Of a stretch of DNA of 64,000 bases, positions 51,308-61,800 are shown piece after piece. The first letter of the stretch is position 1; the number at the start of each line of letters is the position of its first letter. Both the position numbers and the translations under genes were made by a program. Source of the stretch: Cognatishimia sp. 1_MG-2023 (GTDB taxonomy: Bacteria > Pseudomonadota > Alphaproteobacteria > Rhodobacterales > Rhodobacteraceae). The stretch lies in assembly GCF_030548175.1 (NCBI RefSeq), contig NZ_JAUORX010000002.1:372001-436000 (forward strand), read 5' to 3'. The notes below the pieces were generated by a model that was given only the letters and a program-made list of their open reading frames with translations, was not told the DNA's origin and ran no database searches.

Positions 51308-53188
51308 TCAGACCTTTGGCAGGCGTGTGAACAGACGACTCCAGAAGCCTTTTTGAGCTTTAGGCGCGTTGAGTGCGGGAACATTGGTTTGACGTGCGGC
51401 TTGTTCTGCAGTTGGGCCGCTGGTTGCGAATTGCAGGTTGTACAATTCCGCATAAGCACCGTTTTGGGCCAAGAGTTCGTCGTGACGGCCTTCTTCGACA
51501 ACGCGGCCTTTGTCCATCACCACGATTTTATCCGCTTCGCGCACGGTCGATAGACGGTGTGCGATGACAAGCGTTGTGTGGTCTTTGGACAGCTTATCCA
51601 AGGCGTCTTGGACGAGGACTTCGGATTGGGCGTCTAGCGCGCTGGTGGCTTCGTCCAGCAGCAAGAAAGGCGTATTACGCAGAAGGGCGCGGGCGATGAC
51701 AACGCGCTGACGCTGACCGCCAGACAAGCCGCTGCCGCGTGGGCCAACACGTGTGTCGAGACCTTCGGGCATTTTACGTACGAAGTCGCTGACGTGGGCG
51801 GCATCAAGCACAGCCATCAGTTGCTTTTCGGTGACTTGATCGCGGCCCAGCAAGACGTTCTCGCGTAGGCTTTCGTCAAACAGCATGGCGTCTTGGGACA
51901 CGACGGAAAAGAGATCGCGTAGTTTGTCGAGGTTGAGCTGATTGGTGGCGGTGCCGCCAATGGTAACGCTGCCGGATTGTGGATCAACGAGCCGTGTTAA
52001 GACGTTGAAGATGGTCGATTTCCCAGCGCCCGAGGCCCCAACAATGGCGGTGGTTTCGCCCGCTTTGGCGGTGAAGCTGGTGCCGTCGAGGACTTTGGAT
52101 TCGCCATAAGACAGATGCACGTCCTCTAGAACGATGTCGGCGGCACCGGTTGGGATTGGTTTTGGCTTGGCCGGGCTTTGCAGCGTTGGCTCTGCGTCGA
52201 GCAGCTCTTTGAGACGTTCGATGCTGGCCGCTGCAATCTGCCATTGGCCACTGACCGCGCCGAGGCGGCGTAGGGGTTCAAAGGCAAAGCCGAGGGCGGT
52301 GAAGAAGGTCATGAACTGACCCACGGTTTTTTCGCCTGCGATGATCTCGCCGCCGCCATAGACCAGAACACCCAGAAAGCCGAGACCTGCCATGATGTCG
52401 ATCAGGCCGGGAATGGTGGCGGCACCTGCGGCTGAGCGGACTTCGGTTTTGACAAGCGAATTGGTGAGGCTGCGGAACTGTTCGGATTGATAATCTTCAA
52501 GGCGGTTGAGTTTAACCGCGACGATGCCGTGGAAGATTTCGTCAAGCCGAGTGGCAAGACGCGCGCCCAGATCGCGTGCTTCGCGGGCGCGGCGGCGGAC
52601 GAATTTTTGCACCAATACAGAAGGTAGAACGAGAACAGGCGTGCCGATGCAGGCCACCAAGGTCCAACGCCAATCAACAGAGACCGCCACAGACATCAGG
52701 ACAATCAATGAAATCGCATCACGTCCGGCGCCGGTGATGATTGTGCTCCAGACTGTATTGATCTGCATGACGTCAGATTGCAGACGTTGGATCAGATAGC
52801 CGGGAGGATGGGTTTGGTGGAACGCATTGTCCTGCCGCATCAAGCGGTCCAGCAGCCGTGTGCGCAGATCGGCTGCGGTTTTTTGCGAAATCTGGGTCAG
52901 GATGACCTTTTGCGCGATAGAGGCCAGCGCGCGTGAGATAAAGATCGTCATGATCACAACGCCGACCCACCAAAGCGCATCTGCTTGGCCATCAGTAAAG
53001 ACGCTGTCAAACATCGGCTGCATCATCCAACTGAGCGCGCCCAGCATGGAGCCTTCGACGGTCATGAAGAGCAGGGCCAATATCAGCAGAAGAATGTGCT
53101 TGGACAAGAAATTGCGCCAGAGCCAGCCGATCAGTTTTGGATTGGGCTTGGCTGGAACCTGTGCGGGCGTGTCACTGTTGTTTGTCAC
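51308..53188 (-). CDS. MsbA-like ABC transporter (permease-ATPase fusion)
   Basis: A 626-residue half-transporter. Six membrane helices lie in the first ~330 residues, then an ATPase with Walker A VGASGAGKST near 395, signature LSGGQRQRV and Walker B FLLLDEATSALD. It works as a homodimer and exports lipids or drugs. The C-terminal tail (QAARQTNVPALNAPKAQKGF) is extra. No partner gene is adjacent. Confidence 0.92.
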   Translation of the reverse strand: MTNNSDTPAQVPAKPNPKLIGWLWRNFLSKHILLLILALLFMTVEGSMLGALSWMMQPMFDSVFTDGQADALWWVGVVIMTIFISRALASIAQKVILTQISQKTAADLRTRLLDRLMRQDNAFHQTHPPGYLIQRLQSDVMQINTVWSTIITGAGRDAISLIVLMSVAVSVDWRWTLVACIGTPVLVLPSVLVQKFVRRRAREARDLGARLATRLDEIFHGIVAVKLNRLEDYQSEQFRSLTNSLVKTEVRSAAGAATIPGLIDIMAGLGFLGVLVYGGGEIIAGEKTVGQFMTFFTALGFAFEPLRRLGAVSGQWQIAAASIERLKELLDAEPTLQSPAKPKPIPTGAADIVLEDVHLSYGESKVLDGTSFTAKAGETTAIVGASGAGKSTIFNVLTRLVDPQSGSVTIGGTATNQLNLDKLRDLFSVVSQDAMLFDESLRENVLLGRDQVTEKQLMAVLDAAHVSDFVRKMPEGLDTRVGPRGSGLSGGQRQRVVIARALLRNTPFLLLDEATSALDAQSEVLVQDALDKLSKDHTTLVIAHRLSTVREADKIVVMDKGRVVEEGRHDELLAQNGAYAELYNLQFATSGPTAEQAARQTNVPALNAPKAQKGFWSRLFTRLPKV

Positions 53189-53361
53189 GAGAGTGTCGAC
53201 ATCCTGTATTTGAACGCCTGCGGGGACGTTACCTGATGGTAGGCTGTGTTGCGCTGATCTTCAAACGCGATTTTCTAAGCGCCTCGTGTAGTCTGGCTGG
53301 GGATTGGTCGCAAGGGCGCGTTGCGTGGCGCAGGCAGGCCGGGGCGCTGCCCCGGACCCCG

Positions 53362-53386
53362 AGGTATTTGGATCAAGAAAAAGCAG
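53362..53386 (+). repeat. Rhodobacterales-type intergenic repeat, copy 1
   Basis: A 25-bp sequence matching 62201-62225 at all but one position, starting AGGTATTTGGATCAAG. Here it follows a GC-rich lead-in GGGGCGCTGCCCCGGACCCC (53341-53360) that I recall preceding this motif at many sites in Rhodobacteraceae genomes. Role unknown. Confidence 0.65.
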
Positions 53387-53389
53387 GGC

Positions 53390-53557
53390 TTAGGTCGCGA
53401 GGCGGGAAATGCCGGTGTTTAGGAAAAGCGCGAGCAGAAAGACAGGTACCAAGCCCCAGAGCGCCCAGATGGCGGTGAATATCCACATCAGATTGACGAA
53501 GCCCATCACGAGCGCGGCTGTGGTGTAATCTGGTGCGGGCTGGCTGTGGCGTGTCAT
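53390..53557 (-). CDS. Small membrane protein
   Basis: I start at the ATG at 53557, 6 nt after AAGGAGAG (55 residues). Two hydrophobic helices are seen (YTTAALVMGFVNLMWIFTAI and VPVFLLALFLNTGI). Function unknown; proteins like this are common in the family. Confidence 0.65.
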   Translation of the reverse strand: MTRHSQPAPDYTTAALVMGFVNLMWIFTAIWALWGLVPVFLLALFLNTGISRLAT

Positions 53558-53673
53558 GCGGCTCTCCTTAATGGGAGGATAGCGCATTTTTGGAATTTGA
53601 CGAAATCAGGGGTTTGTGAGTTTTTGTTGCGCCAGCCCGTTTGCTTGAGGGTAGGGCTGGCGCAGGGATTGGT

Positions 53674-54069
53674 TTAGGCCGCCGCGGTGGCTTCGATTTC
53701 AAACATCAGCCCGGGGATGGCTAAGCGGGTGACGCCCAGCAATGTCATTGGTGGCGCGGATTGGAGGGGGCCAAAGCGCATGCCGAATAGATCAAAGTGC
53801 TTTAGCGCCTCGTCGACATCGGTGGCGTAGATGCCAAGGCGGATGATGTTTTCTAGGCCCATATCGGCGCCTTTTAGGACGGTTTCCAAATTGTCCAACG
53901 CCAGCGCGATCTGGCCACGCATATCGCCGATGTGCTGTGGGGCACCGTTTTCGTCGACAGCGGTTTGACCTGCGCAGATGACTTGGCAGGTTTGGCCTTG
54001 GATGATCTCAGCTTGATTGTAGCCGAGTTTCAAAGACCAGTCCCATGGGTTTACAGCAGTACGTTGCAT
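53674..54069 (-). CDS. RidA-family protein
   Basis: The ATG at 54069 follows AAGGAGATTCC and gives 131 residues. It has the YjgF/RidA core: VICAGQTAVDENGAPQHIGD, MRGQIALALDNLETVLKGAD, and the C-terminal VTRLAIPGLMFEIEATA. The canonical substrate-binding Arg of RidA (PARSTV) is absent, with SAPPMTLLGV in its place, so it belongs to a divergent subgroup. It is divergent from the WYL regulator, with a palindrome between. Confidence 0.85.
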   Translation of the reverse strand: MQRTAVNPWDWSLKLGYNQAEIIQGQTCQVICAGQTAVDENGAPQHIGDMRGQIALALDNLETVLKGADMGLENIIRLGIYATDVDEALKHFDLFGMRFGPLQSAPPMTLLGVTRLAIPGLMFEIEATAAA

Positions 54070-54117
54070 TGTTGGAATCTCCTTGTTTGTGTTGCTGTCT
54101 GCTGTGTAGGATTTAAA

Positions 54118-54136
54118 GGTGCCAAAATTTGTCACC
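54118..54136. promoter_or_regulatory. Palindromic operator between ridA and WYL regulator
   Basis: GGTGNCAAANTTTGNCACC, a 19-bp near-perfect palindrome centred in the 87-bp divergent gap. It is the obvious binding site for the WYL regulator whose gene starts 20 bp to its right. Confidence 0.72.
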
Positions 54137-54156
54137 AAATGCGTTATGGTGGAAAA

Positions 54157-54873
54157 ATGAATATTCGACACCGACATGACACCATCGTGCGCAATCTGCG
54201 GCGTAATGGGAGCGCTACGATTGATGCATTGGCGCATGAGGTTGGGGCCTCTCGGCGCACGGTGTTGCGCGATATTAGTGCGCTGCGGGATCAGGGGTTT
54301 GTGATCCATTCCGAAAGCGGGCGTGGGGGCGGGGTACAGTTGGATCCACAATCCATGCAAACCACTGCGCGGCTTTCAGTGTCAGAGGTGTTTGCGCTGT
54401 TGATCAGCGTGGCAGCGATGCGAGCGGGGCAGAACCTGCCGTTTTCTGATCTGGCGGATGCGGGATTGGCGAAGATCGAGAAGTCTTTGCCATCGGATAA
54501 GGTGCGGGATTTGCGGCGGTTTTTAGACTGTTTGCATATTGGGCAATTGTCACCAAAACAGGATTTGTCAGATCTAGGGCAGATTGATCCGCACTTGTTG
54601 CCTGCCTTTGAAACCGCTTTTTTGCAGCGGTGTCATCTGCGGTTTGATTATCGCGATGCCAAGGGCATGCGAACCAACCGCGAGGTCGAGCCGCAGGCGA
54701 TGCTGATATTGCAACCGCTTTGGTATTTGGTGAGCTGGGACCCCACGCGGGAGGATTTCCGCCATTTCCGCATGGACCGGATTAGCAATCCGGTCTGCGT
54801 TGTTGATCGGCGCTTTCGCTGGCGGCATGTGCCGTTTGAGGACGATGTTTGCCCCTATAAGGATTTGCCCTGA
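54157..54873 (+). CDS. YafY-type HTH/WYL transcriptional regulator
   Basis: Start at the ATG at 54157 (238 residues): an N-terminal HTH (HDTIVRNLRRNGSATIDALA, then VGASRRTVLRDISALRDQGF) and a WYL domain (LRFDYRDAKGMRTNREVEPQ, and LQPLWYLVSWDPTREDFRHF). Such proteins repress a divergent neighbour, here the RidA-family gene. The 3' end overlaps the opposing aminotransferase gene by 19 bp. Confidence 0.9.
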   Translation: MNIRHRHDTIVRNLRRNGSATIDALAHEVGASRRTVLRDISALRDQGFVIHSESGRGGGVQLDPQSMQTTARLSVSEVFALLISVAAMRAGQNLPFSDLADAGLAKIEKSLPSDKVRDLRRFLDCLHIGQLSPKQDLSDLGQIDPHLLPAFETAFLQRCHLRFDYRDAKGMRTNREVEPQAMLILQPLWYLVSWDPTREDFRHFRMDRISNPVCVVDRRFRWRHVPFEDDVCPYKDLP

Positions 54874-55970
54874 AGGGTTTTGAGAGCTTGGGGCAGGGCT
54901 TCTGCAAAGGTCTGCATGTCTTTGGCCGTGCCGCAGCTGACACGGATGCAGCGGTTTTGCGGGGCGACAAAGGGCATACGGATAAAGACGCCTAAGGTGG
55001 CGAGCTCTTGCACAAGGGCCTTGGCAAAAGTGCCATCGCGGTGGGTGTCGATGGTGACGAAGTTGGTCGCAGATGGAATGGCGGTAAGGCCGTTATCTTT
55101 CGCAATTTGGGCAAGGGTGGCGCGGGATGTGGCTACGTTCTCGCGGGTTTGGGTGAGCCAGGCCTCATCTTGCAAAGCGGCAAGCGCGCCGGCCTGACTG
55201 GCGCGGTTCACGCCGAAATGCAGGCGGATTTTGTCAAAGGCTTTGATGAGGGGGGCTGCGGCCATGGCGTAGCCGATGCGCGCGCCCGCAAGGCCATAGC
55301 CCTTGGAAAAGGTGCGCATGCGGATCACGTTGGGATGGTCGACATCATATTCGGCGGCTGTGCCTTTTGGGGCGAGTTCGACATAGGCTTCGTCTAGGAT
55401 CAGGAGGCAGCCGTCTGGGATGTTATCCAGTTGCGCGGCTATTTCAGCGCCTGTGTGCCATGTGCCCATCGGGTTATCTGGGTTGGCGATATAGATCATT
55501 TTGGCGTCGGTCTCGTGGGCCTTGGCGATCAGAGACGGCAGGTCTTCGTGGTCATCGACAAAAGGCACGGTGTGAATGGTGCCGCCATGGCCCGCGACAT
55601 GGTAGTTTAGCGTGGGATAAGCGCCTGCAGAGGTGACGATGCTGTCCCCTGTGGTGATCAGCAGCCGCACAAGATCGCCAAGTAGCCCATCGATGCCTTC
55701 GCCGATCAGGATATTGTTGATGCTGACCTTGTGGCGGGCGGCAAGGGCGGTGCGCAGATCAAAGCTTTCGGAATCGGCATACATCCAAATGTCTTTGGCG
55801 GCCTCTTGCAGGGCAGTGATGGCTTTGGGGCTGGGGCCAAAGCCGTTTTCATTGGCACCAAGGCGGGCCTTGAACGGATGCCCAACCGCACGTTCGTGCC
55901 GTTCTGGTCCCACAAAAGGCGAGTCAGAGGAAAGGGATTGCACAAGCGGGGTGTAGCGTGGACCGGTCAT
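54855..55970 (-). CDS. HisC-like PLP-dependent aminotransferase
   Basis: Start at the ATG at 55970 (371 residues). Class I/II aminotransferase features: GANENGFGPSPKA at ~38, YIANPDNPMGTWH, CLLILDEAYVELAP with the PLP Asp, and FSKGYGLAGARIGYAM with the PLP Lys. It resembles histidinol-phosphate aminotransferase, but isolated copies outside his operons often act on other amino acids. Confidence 0.85.
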   Translation of the reverse strand: MTGPRYTPLVQSLSSDSPFVGPERHERAVGHPFKARLGANENGFGPSPKAITALQEAAKDIWMYADSESFDLRTALAARHKVSINNILIGEGIDGLLGDLVRLLITTGDSIVTSAGAYPTLNYHVAGHGGTIHTVPFVDDHEDLPSLIAKAHETDAKMIYIANPDNPMGTWHTGAEIAAQLDNIPDGCLLILDEAYVELAPKGTAAEYDVDHPNVIRMRTFSKGYGLAGARIGYAMAAAPLIKAFDKIRLHFGVNRASQAGALAALQDEAWLTQTRENVATSRATLAQIAKDNGLTAIPSATNFVTIDTHRDGTFAKALVQELATLGVFIRMPFVAPQNRCIRVSCGTAKDMQTFAEALPQALKTLQGKSL

Positions 55971-56085
55971 GTCGGGAAAGTGGCCCAATGGTTTGATCGA
56001 TACAAGCGTAAATGCCGTATTGGGGTTTGCTTTCGTAATCACCTCTATTATTCTTACGGTTGTAATTGAGATCAATGAAATTAGT

Positions 56086-57387
56086 ATGTGGCGAAAATTT
56101 ATTGGGTTCAGCGCTTTAGCTGGTGTTTTTATTGGTGGCGCGGCGCTGCTACCTGTGGAAAGCGATACAGATCGCCGCTTTGAAGGACTAGGCGATATCC
56201 GGGTGTTTTCAGAGCCGCAAGCCTCTGAAGTTAGTGCTTTTTTGATTTACCCCTATGGGGAAGGGGCAAACCCCTTTGCCGAAGGCTTAATGCATTATGT
56301 CGAGCACCTAGTTGCTGCGTCAGTGTGGGATGTGGGCGGTGAGGACGCAATGCGTCACTCGAATGCTTGGACCAATCAGTTTTCGACCGGTTATTGGGGA
56401 AAGGGACAGTCCCAAGATTTGCCAGATATCTTGCAAGCGCTGGTGCAGTCCGCTGCGCCGTTCGACATGGCCCCAGAGTTTGCGAGCAGTGAGCGCAAGA
56501 TTGTGCAGCGCGAATATGATTTTCGAAATTTTGGTCAGGCTATGACCGTCATCAATCGCGAGATTGAGGACAAGCTGTATGGGAACCAAGCGTGGTCAAG
56601 ATCAGTGATCGGAACACCGCAGGATATTGCGCAGTTTTCTTATGAGGATGCTGTGGTGTTACATCAGCGGTCGCATCGCTTGGAGGATGCGGTTCTATTG
56701 CTGTTTGGCGATGTTTCAAAGGGCGATGTATTTGATGCACTAGAGGCGATTTCCACGCCAAGTGCTGCGGCTGTTTCTGCGTTGGACCCCGTGGATTGGT
56801 CGATTGAGGTTACGCCGATGCGACAACACGCTGGGCAATCTTTGAAAGGGGATGCTGGCCCCGATGTGATCTACCGCAAGATCGTGCAGACTTCTGTATG
56901 CGGTCAGGATTTTGCCTGCGACGTCCGGCTGGGGTTGTTGGAGAATATTTTGGATTCTGCGATGGAGGGCGGCATCGCGGGCCCCCTGCGCTTTGACGCG
57001 TTTTTGGCGCAGTCTTTTCGCTTTCACTTAGCTCATTTGGGCCAGGGGCAAGTTGAGATTTCGTTTAGCGCGTCATTGGATGAGGGGGTGTCGCGAAAAG
57101 AGCTGTTATCGACCTTTGAAAGCATTCTCGAAGATCGGCTGACATCCGGGTTCTTGGTAGAAAGTTTTGAGCGGGTGAAGAAACGGGGCCTGTTGGGGGC
57201 TAACGACAAGCTTTTTTCCGCAAAGCAGAAATTTGATGCAGCCCTGTCTTGGGCGCAGTCTGGAATGCCAATCCCGGGGCTTTTGGCCGAAAACAGGGTT
57301 TATGATGCCATTACATTAGAAGAGTTAAATGGCCTAGCGCGTGAATTAGCTGCGCCGGGCCGTGTTGTTGTTCGAAATTTATATTAA
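56086..57387 (+). CDS. M16 zinc peptidase with intact HxxEH
   Basis: The ATG at 56086 starts a single hydrophobic N-terminal segment (FIGFSALAGVFIGGAALLPV), giving 433 residues. The inverted zinc motif is HYVEHL near residue 70, with the third ligand in SERKIVQREYDFR. Only about one M16 pair (two domains) is encoded. The next gene, 13 bp away, encodes a second M16-like protein without the zinc motif, so the two probably form an active/inactive heterodimer at the inner membrane. Confidence 0.85.
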   Translation: MWRKFIGFSALAGVFIGGAALLPVESDTDRRFEGLGDIRVFSEPQASEVSAFLIYPYGEGANPFAEGLMHYVEHLVAASVWDVGGEDAMRHSNAWTNQFSTGYWGKGQSQDLPDILQALVQSAAPFDMAPEFASSERKIVQREYDFRNFGQAMTVINREIEDKLYGNQAWSRSVIGTPQDIAQFSYEDAVVLHQRSHRLEDAVLLLFGDVSKGDVFDALEAISTPSAAAVSALDPVDWSIEVTPMRQHAGQSLKGDAGPDVIYRKIVQTSVCGQDFACDVRLGLLENILDSAMEGGIAGPLRFDAFLAQSFRFHLAHLGQGQVEISFSASLDEGVSRKELLSTFESILEDRLTSGFLVESFERVKKRGLLGANDKLFSAKQKFDAALSWAQSGMPIPGLLAENRVYDAITLEELNGLARELAAPGRVVVRNLY

Positions 57388-57399
57388 CGCGAAAGATAT

Positions 57400-58779
57400 A
57401 TGATGAAGACGTTGATTTTAGGCGTAGCACTTTGCGCTTTGGTTGCTTGCAAAGATCCAGCAAAGGAAGTGGTTCAAGTAACCAGCCCGGCAGGGCATTC
57501 GTTTTCCTTGCTGCCCATCTTTGATGAGGGTGTGACGGATATTACTGTGAATATTGCCTGGCCCACGGATTGGGCGCATCGGGCGGATGTGAACCCGTTT
57601 GTGCCCTATGTTGGGGCGGAAGCGATTATGAGCGACGGCACGCAAACCAAACCAGCCCAAGAGGTGATGGAGGCGTTTAACGATAAAAATGCGCGCGGGC
57701 GTGTTTATGCAACGGTTGATCATGTTCGGGGGGAGTTGAGCTTTCCTTATGAACATACAGATTATGTGGCCGAAGTGGCGATTGAGGCTTTGAGCGACCC
57801 GAAGTATTCGGATGCGTGGCTTGGCCGGATTAAGCAAAAGCTTGGTGATGATCAGGCAGAGGGGCTTAGTCAGGGGCACATGAAAATGTGGAATGCGGTG
57901 CGTTATGCGTTCTTGGGGGATAGCCCTGTCTATAATGCTTTAACGCTGCCGGACGTTGCCTTGGCCGAAGACGTTGATCGCGCCATGATGCTTGATTGGC
58001 ATAAGGCTGTGTTTACAGGCGATGTTGCGGGTATTTCTGTGGCGGGACGGATCACCGCCGAAGATGCGGGCGTGTTGGTGGATCAACTGCTGGAAAAGCT
58101 GCCTGAGGGTGGCGATGTAAAGCCACAGCCCGTGTCACTGGATATGCGTCCTGCGAATGTGTTCCTGCACCTGCCTGAAGAGGACAAAACGGTTCTGGGC
58201 ATGATTGGCCACTTGCCGAACACGACTGATGAAAAAGACTATGTCGATATCTTGGGCATTCAGATGTTGAGCCGGTCAGAGGGGCCAATGTTTCAGGCGG
58301 TGCGCGAAGACCTGAGGGCCAGCTATGGCGTGAGTGTTGGCGTCGCCAATTATGACCGCGCCAATCGCATTATGTATATTTATGCAGAGGTCGAAGGTGA
58401 CAAGCTTGAGCAGACCGTGGATGTGGTGCGTGAGACTTATGAAACGCACCGCACGGCTGCGGACCTGTCAGAGCTAAATCAAGAGCGTGATGCCTATGCG
58501 GCCAATGCGCGGAAGCGGTCGGGTTACGTGAATGTCGCGTCACACATGATGATGGAACTTAGCTTGGATGGTCATAACCCGGCTAAGACGTTGTCGATTG
58601 CCGATACAATCAATGCACTAACCGCGGATGAGGTTCAGGCGCGCATGACTGCCGTCTTTCCCAAGGCGGAGGATCTGTTTGTGATTGCTGCGGGGCCGGA
58701 TGCGAGTGCTTGGCCGGGGGCTTGTGTGATTACTTCAATAGAAGAGATTGCAAATTGCCCACGTGGCACCGGATCATAA
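57400..58779 (+). CDS. M16-like lipoprotein lacking the zinc motif
   Basis: A 459-residue protein with a lipobox LVAC at residues 14-17, so it is probably a lipoprotein. The fold resembles M16 peptidases (FLHLPEEDKTVLGMIGHLPN and so on) but no HxxEH is seen. It is likely the non-catalytic partner of the upstream peptidase, as in other two-protein M16 systems. A strong terminator follows. Confidence 0.75.
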   Translation: MMKTLILGVALCALVACKDPAKEVVQVTSPAGHSFSLLPIFDEGVTDITVNIAWPTDWAHRADVNPFVPYVGAEAIMSDGTQTKPAQEVMEAFNDKNARGRVYATVDHVRGELSFPYEHTDYVAEVAIEALSDPKYSDAWLGRIKQKLGDDQAEGLSQGHMKMWNAVRYAFLGDSPVYNALTLPDVALAEDVDRAMMLDWHKAVFTGDVAGISVAGRITAEDAGVLVDQLLEKLPEGGDVKPQPVSLDMRPANVFLHLPEEDKTVLGMIGHLPNTTDEKDYVDILGIQMLSRSEGPMFQAVREDLRASYGVSVGVANYDRANRIMYIYAEVEGDKLEQTVDVVRETYETHRTAADLSELNQERDAYAANARKRSGYVNVASHMMMELSLDGHNPAKTLSIADTINALTADEVQARMTAVFPKAEDLFVIAAGPDASAWPGACVITSIEEIANCPRGTGS

Positions 58780-58798
58780 CCATTTGATATCGCAAAAA

Positions 58799-58826
58799 GA
58801 AACGCCCGCCAGATTGGCGGGCGTTT
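58799..58826 (+). terminator. Strong intrinsic terminator
   Basis: AACGCCCGCC-agatt-GGCGGGCGTT followed by a T-run and preceded by A-rich sequence; it serves both the M16 operon and the opposing valS gene. Confidence 0.93.
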
Positions 58827-58848
58827 TTGTTTTTCTTGGCCTGATCGC

Positions 58849-61800
58849 TTAGCTGATTTCGGCGACGCGGGCGAGGGCGGCTTGGAGTTTGGCCTCTTCC
58901 TCTTCGCGTGCGGCAAGGTTGGCTTGGGCTTCGGCAACCACATCCGCGGGCGCTGAGGCTGCGAACTTGGGGTTCTTGAGGCGGCCACGTAGACCGCCCA
59001 GTTCTTTGGCCAATTTGCCCAGCGATTTCTCGAGGCGGGCCTTTTCGGCGTCTGCGTCGATCACGCCAGCCAGTGGCAGGCCGAAGGTTGCGCCATCAAC
59101 CGCGACGGTGGCGCAGCCTTTGGGGAATTCATCGACCTTAGTGAAGCTTTCCAAACGCGCCAGTTTGAAGATCAACGATTGGTTGGCCGTAAAGGCCGCA
59201 TTGTTTTCATCGGTGATTTGGGTCACGACCATTGGGATTTTCGCGCCCGCTGGTACGTTCATTTGTGCGCGGGTGGAGCGGGTGGCCTCAATCGTTTGAA
59301 TAACCCAGTTCATTTCGTGGTCTGCCGCTGCGTTCACCAGTTCGTCGCCGTAGGTTGGCCATGCTTCGTGCACCAACATACCGTCGCGTTTGGCGGTTTG
59401 GCCCCAGAGCTCTTCGGTGATGAACGGCATGATGGGGTGCAGCATGATCATGGATTGATCTAGAACCCAGCCCATTGTGGCGCGGGTTTCGGCTTTGATC
59501 GCCTCGTCCTCTGAGGACAGCAGAGGTTTCGCGAATTCGACGTACCAGTCACAGACTTTACCCCAGACAAAGGCATAAAGACCGTTGGCGGCATCGTTGA
59601 AGCGGAAAGCATCTAGCGCGTCGTCAACGGTGGCGCGGGCCTTGGCGACCTCGCCGATGATCCATTGGTTCACGGTGGCGGTTGCCTGTGGCACTTCGCG
59701 CGATGGTGCGCCATTTGCGTAGACTTCGTTCATCTCGGCAAAGCGGACGGCGTTCCAGATTTTGGTGCCGAAGTTGCGGTAGCCTTCGATGCGTTTCATG
59801 TCGAGCTTTAGCACACCACCAAGGGCCGCCATCGCCGCAGATGAGAAGCGCAGCGCGTCAGCGCCGTATTCGTCAACAATATCAAGTGGGTCGACGACGT
59901 TGCCGGTGGATTTCGACATCTTCTTGCCTTTGGCATCGCGGACGAGGCCGTGCAGGTAGACGGTATCGAATGGGATTTGATCCACAACAGCCAGCTGCAT
60001 CATCATCATGCGGGCCACCCAGAAGAACAAGATGTCTTGGCCGGTTATCAGGGTCGAGGTTGGGAAATACTTTTGCATTTCCGGAGTGTCGCCCGGCCAG
60101 CCGAGGGTGCCGATTGGCCAGAGGCCAGAAGAGAACCACGTGTCTAGGACGTCTGGGTCGCGGCGAAGCCTGATCGTTAGAGTCTGCTTACCGGATTCTT
60201 GGTCATTGTTTACCTTGTATTGCCATTTTCGAGAAAGTTCGATGCGCTCGACAGGGTAAAGAGCCTCTAGCTCAGTGCCTTTCATTAGCTCGCGGAACTC
60301 AGCATAATCTTCGTCTGTTATTGGCCAAGTCGGCTCCGGGTCATCCAAAAGTTCTTCAATAATTACTTCTGAATTTGGGTAACTTTCCGAATAGAACTCT
60401 ACAGCACTTTTGCGGACTTGTTCAAAACTTGAGCCACAGAAATTTTTACTGTCGAGTAATTTTGAATTCCCGATCCGGTTGAGATCAGGCCCATACCAAA
60501 CCGGAATCTGGTGGCCCCACCATAGCTGACGAGAGATACACCAAGGTTCGATGTTTTCTAGCCAGTGGTAATAGGTTTTTTCACCTGACTCAGGCAGGAT
60601 TTTCACGTCGCCATTGCGCACAGCGTCCAGCGCTGGGCCGACGATTTTATCTGTTTCGACAAACCATTGGTCGGTCAGCATTGGTTCGATCACAACCTTA
60701 GAGCGGTCGCCGAACGGCTGCATAATCGGTTTGTTTTCAACGTAAGGCACGGTCTCGGTGACTTGGGATTCATTGCCCTCGTCATCTTTGACGGTCTTGG
60801 TATCGGTCGTCATGACCGCGAGGCCTTCGTCGGTGATTTGGGATACGACCAGTTTACGTGCCTCAAACCGGTCTAGACCGCGCAAATCGTCTGGGATCAA
60901 GTTGATCGCGTCGACTTCGTTTTCGGTGAATTCCGCGCCATTGGCGTGGGCTTGTGCTTTGGCGGATTCCTCGGCGTAGGACGCGCCGTCGGCACGCATC
61001 GCGCCTTTGGTGTCCATCAGGCGGTACATTGGGATGCCGCCGCGCTTGGCGACTTGGTAGTCGTTAAAGTCATGCGCGCCGGTGATTTTCACCGCACCAG
61101 AGCCAAAGTCTTTGTCTGGGTATTCGTCGGTGATGATTGGGATCAGGCGGCGGTGCTCTTTTGGACCAACCGGGATTTCAACCATTTTGCCAACGATGGG
61201 GGCGTAGCGTTCGTCAGACGGGTGCACCGCAACCGCGCCGTCGCCCAGCATGGTTTCAGGACGTGTTGTGGCGATAGAGATGTAGTCGCGGGTTTCGCGC
61301 AGGGTGACATTGCCCTCTTCATCTTTCTCTAAATACTCATATGTCGCGCCGCCCGCCAATGGGTACTTAAAGTGCCACATGTGACCGGGGGTTTCCACGT
61401 TCTCAACCTCTAGGTCCGAGATCGCAGTTTCGAAATGCGGATCCCAGTTCACGAGGCGTTTGCCGCGGTAGATCAGGCCTTTGTTGTACATTTCCACAAA
61501 GACTTTGATGACCGCATCGTGGAAGTTGCCGCCAGCTTCATCCGCAGGGGCGCCCGGAGCGCCGGACATGGTGAAGGCGGTGCGCGAGAAATCAGCAGAG
61601 GCGCCAAGGCGGCGCAGCTGGTTGATGATGGTGCCGCCGCTTTCGCCTTTCCAGTCCCAGACTTTTTCAAGGAATTTTTCGCGGCCCAGTTCGGTGCGCT
61701 TTGGCTCGCCGTTTTCGGCCAGCTTGCGCTCCACCACCATTTGGGTCGCGATGCCCGCGTGGTCGGTGCCCGGCTGCCAGAGGGTGTCAAAGCCCTGCAT

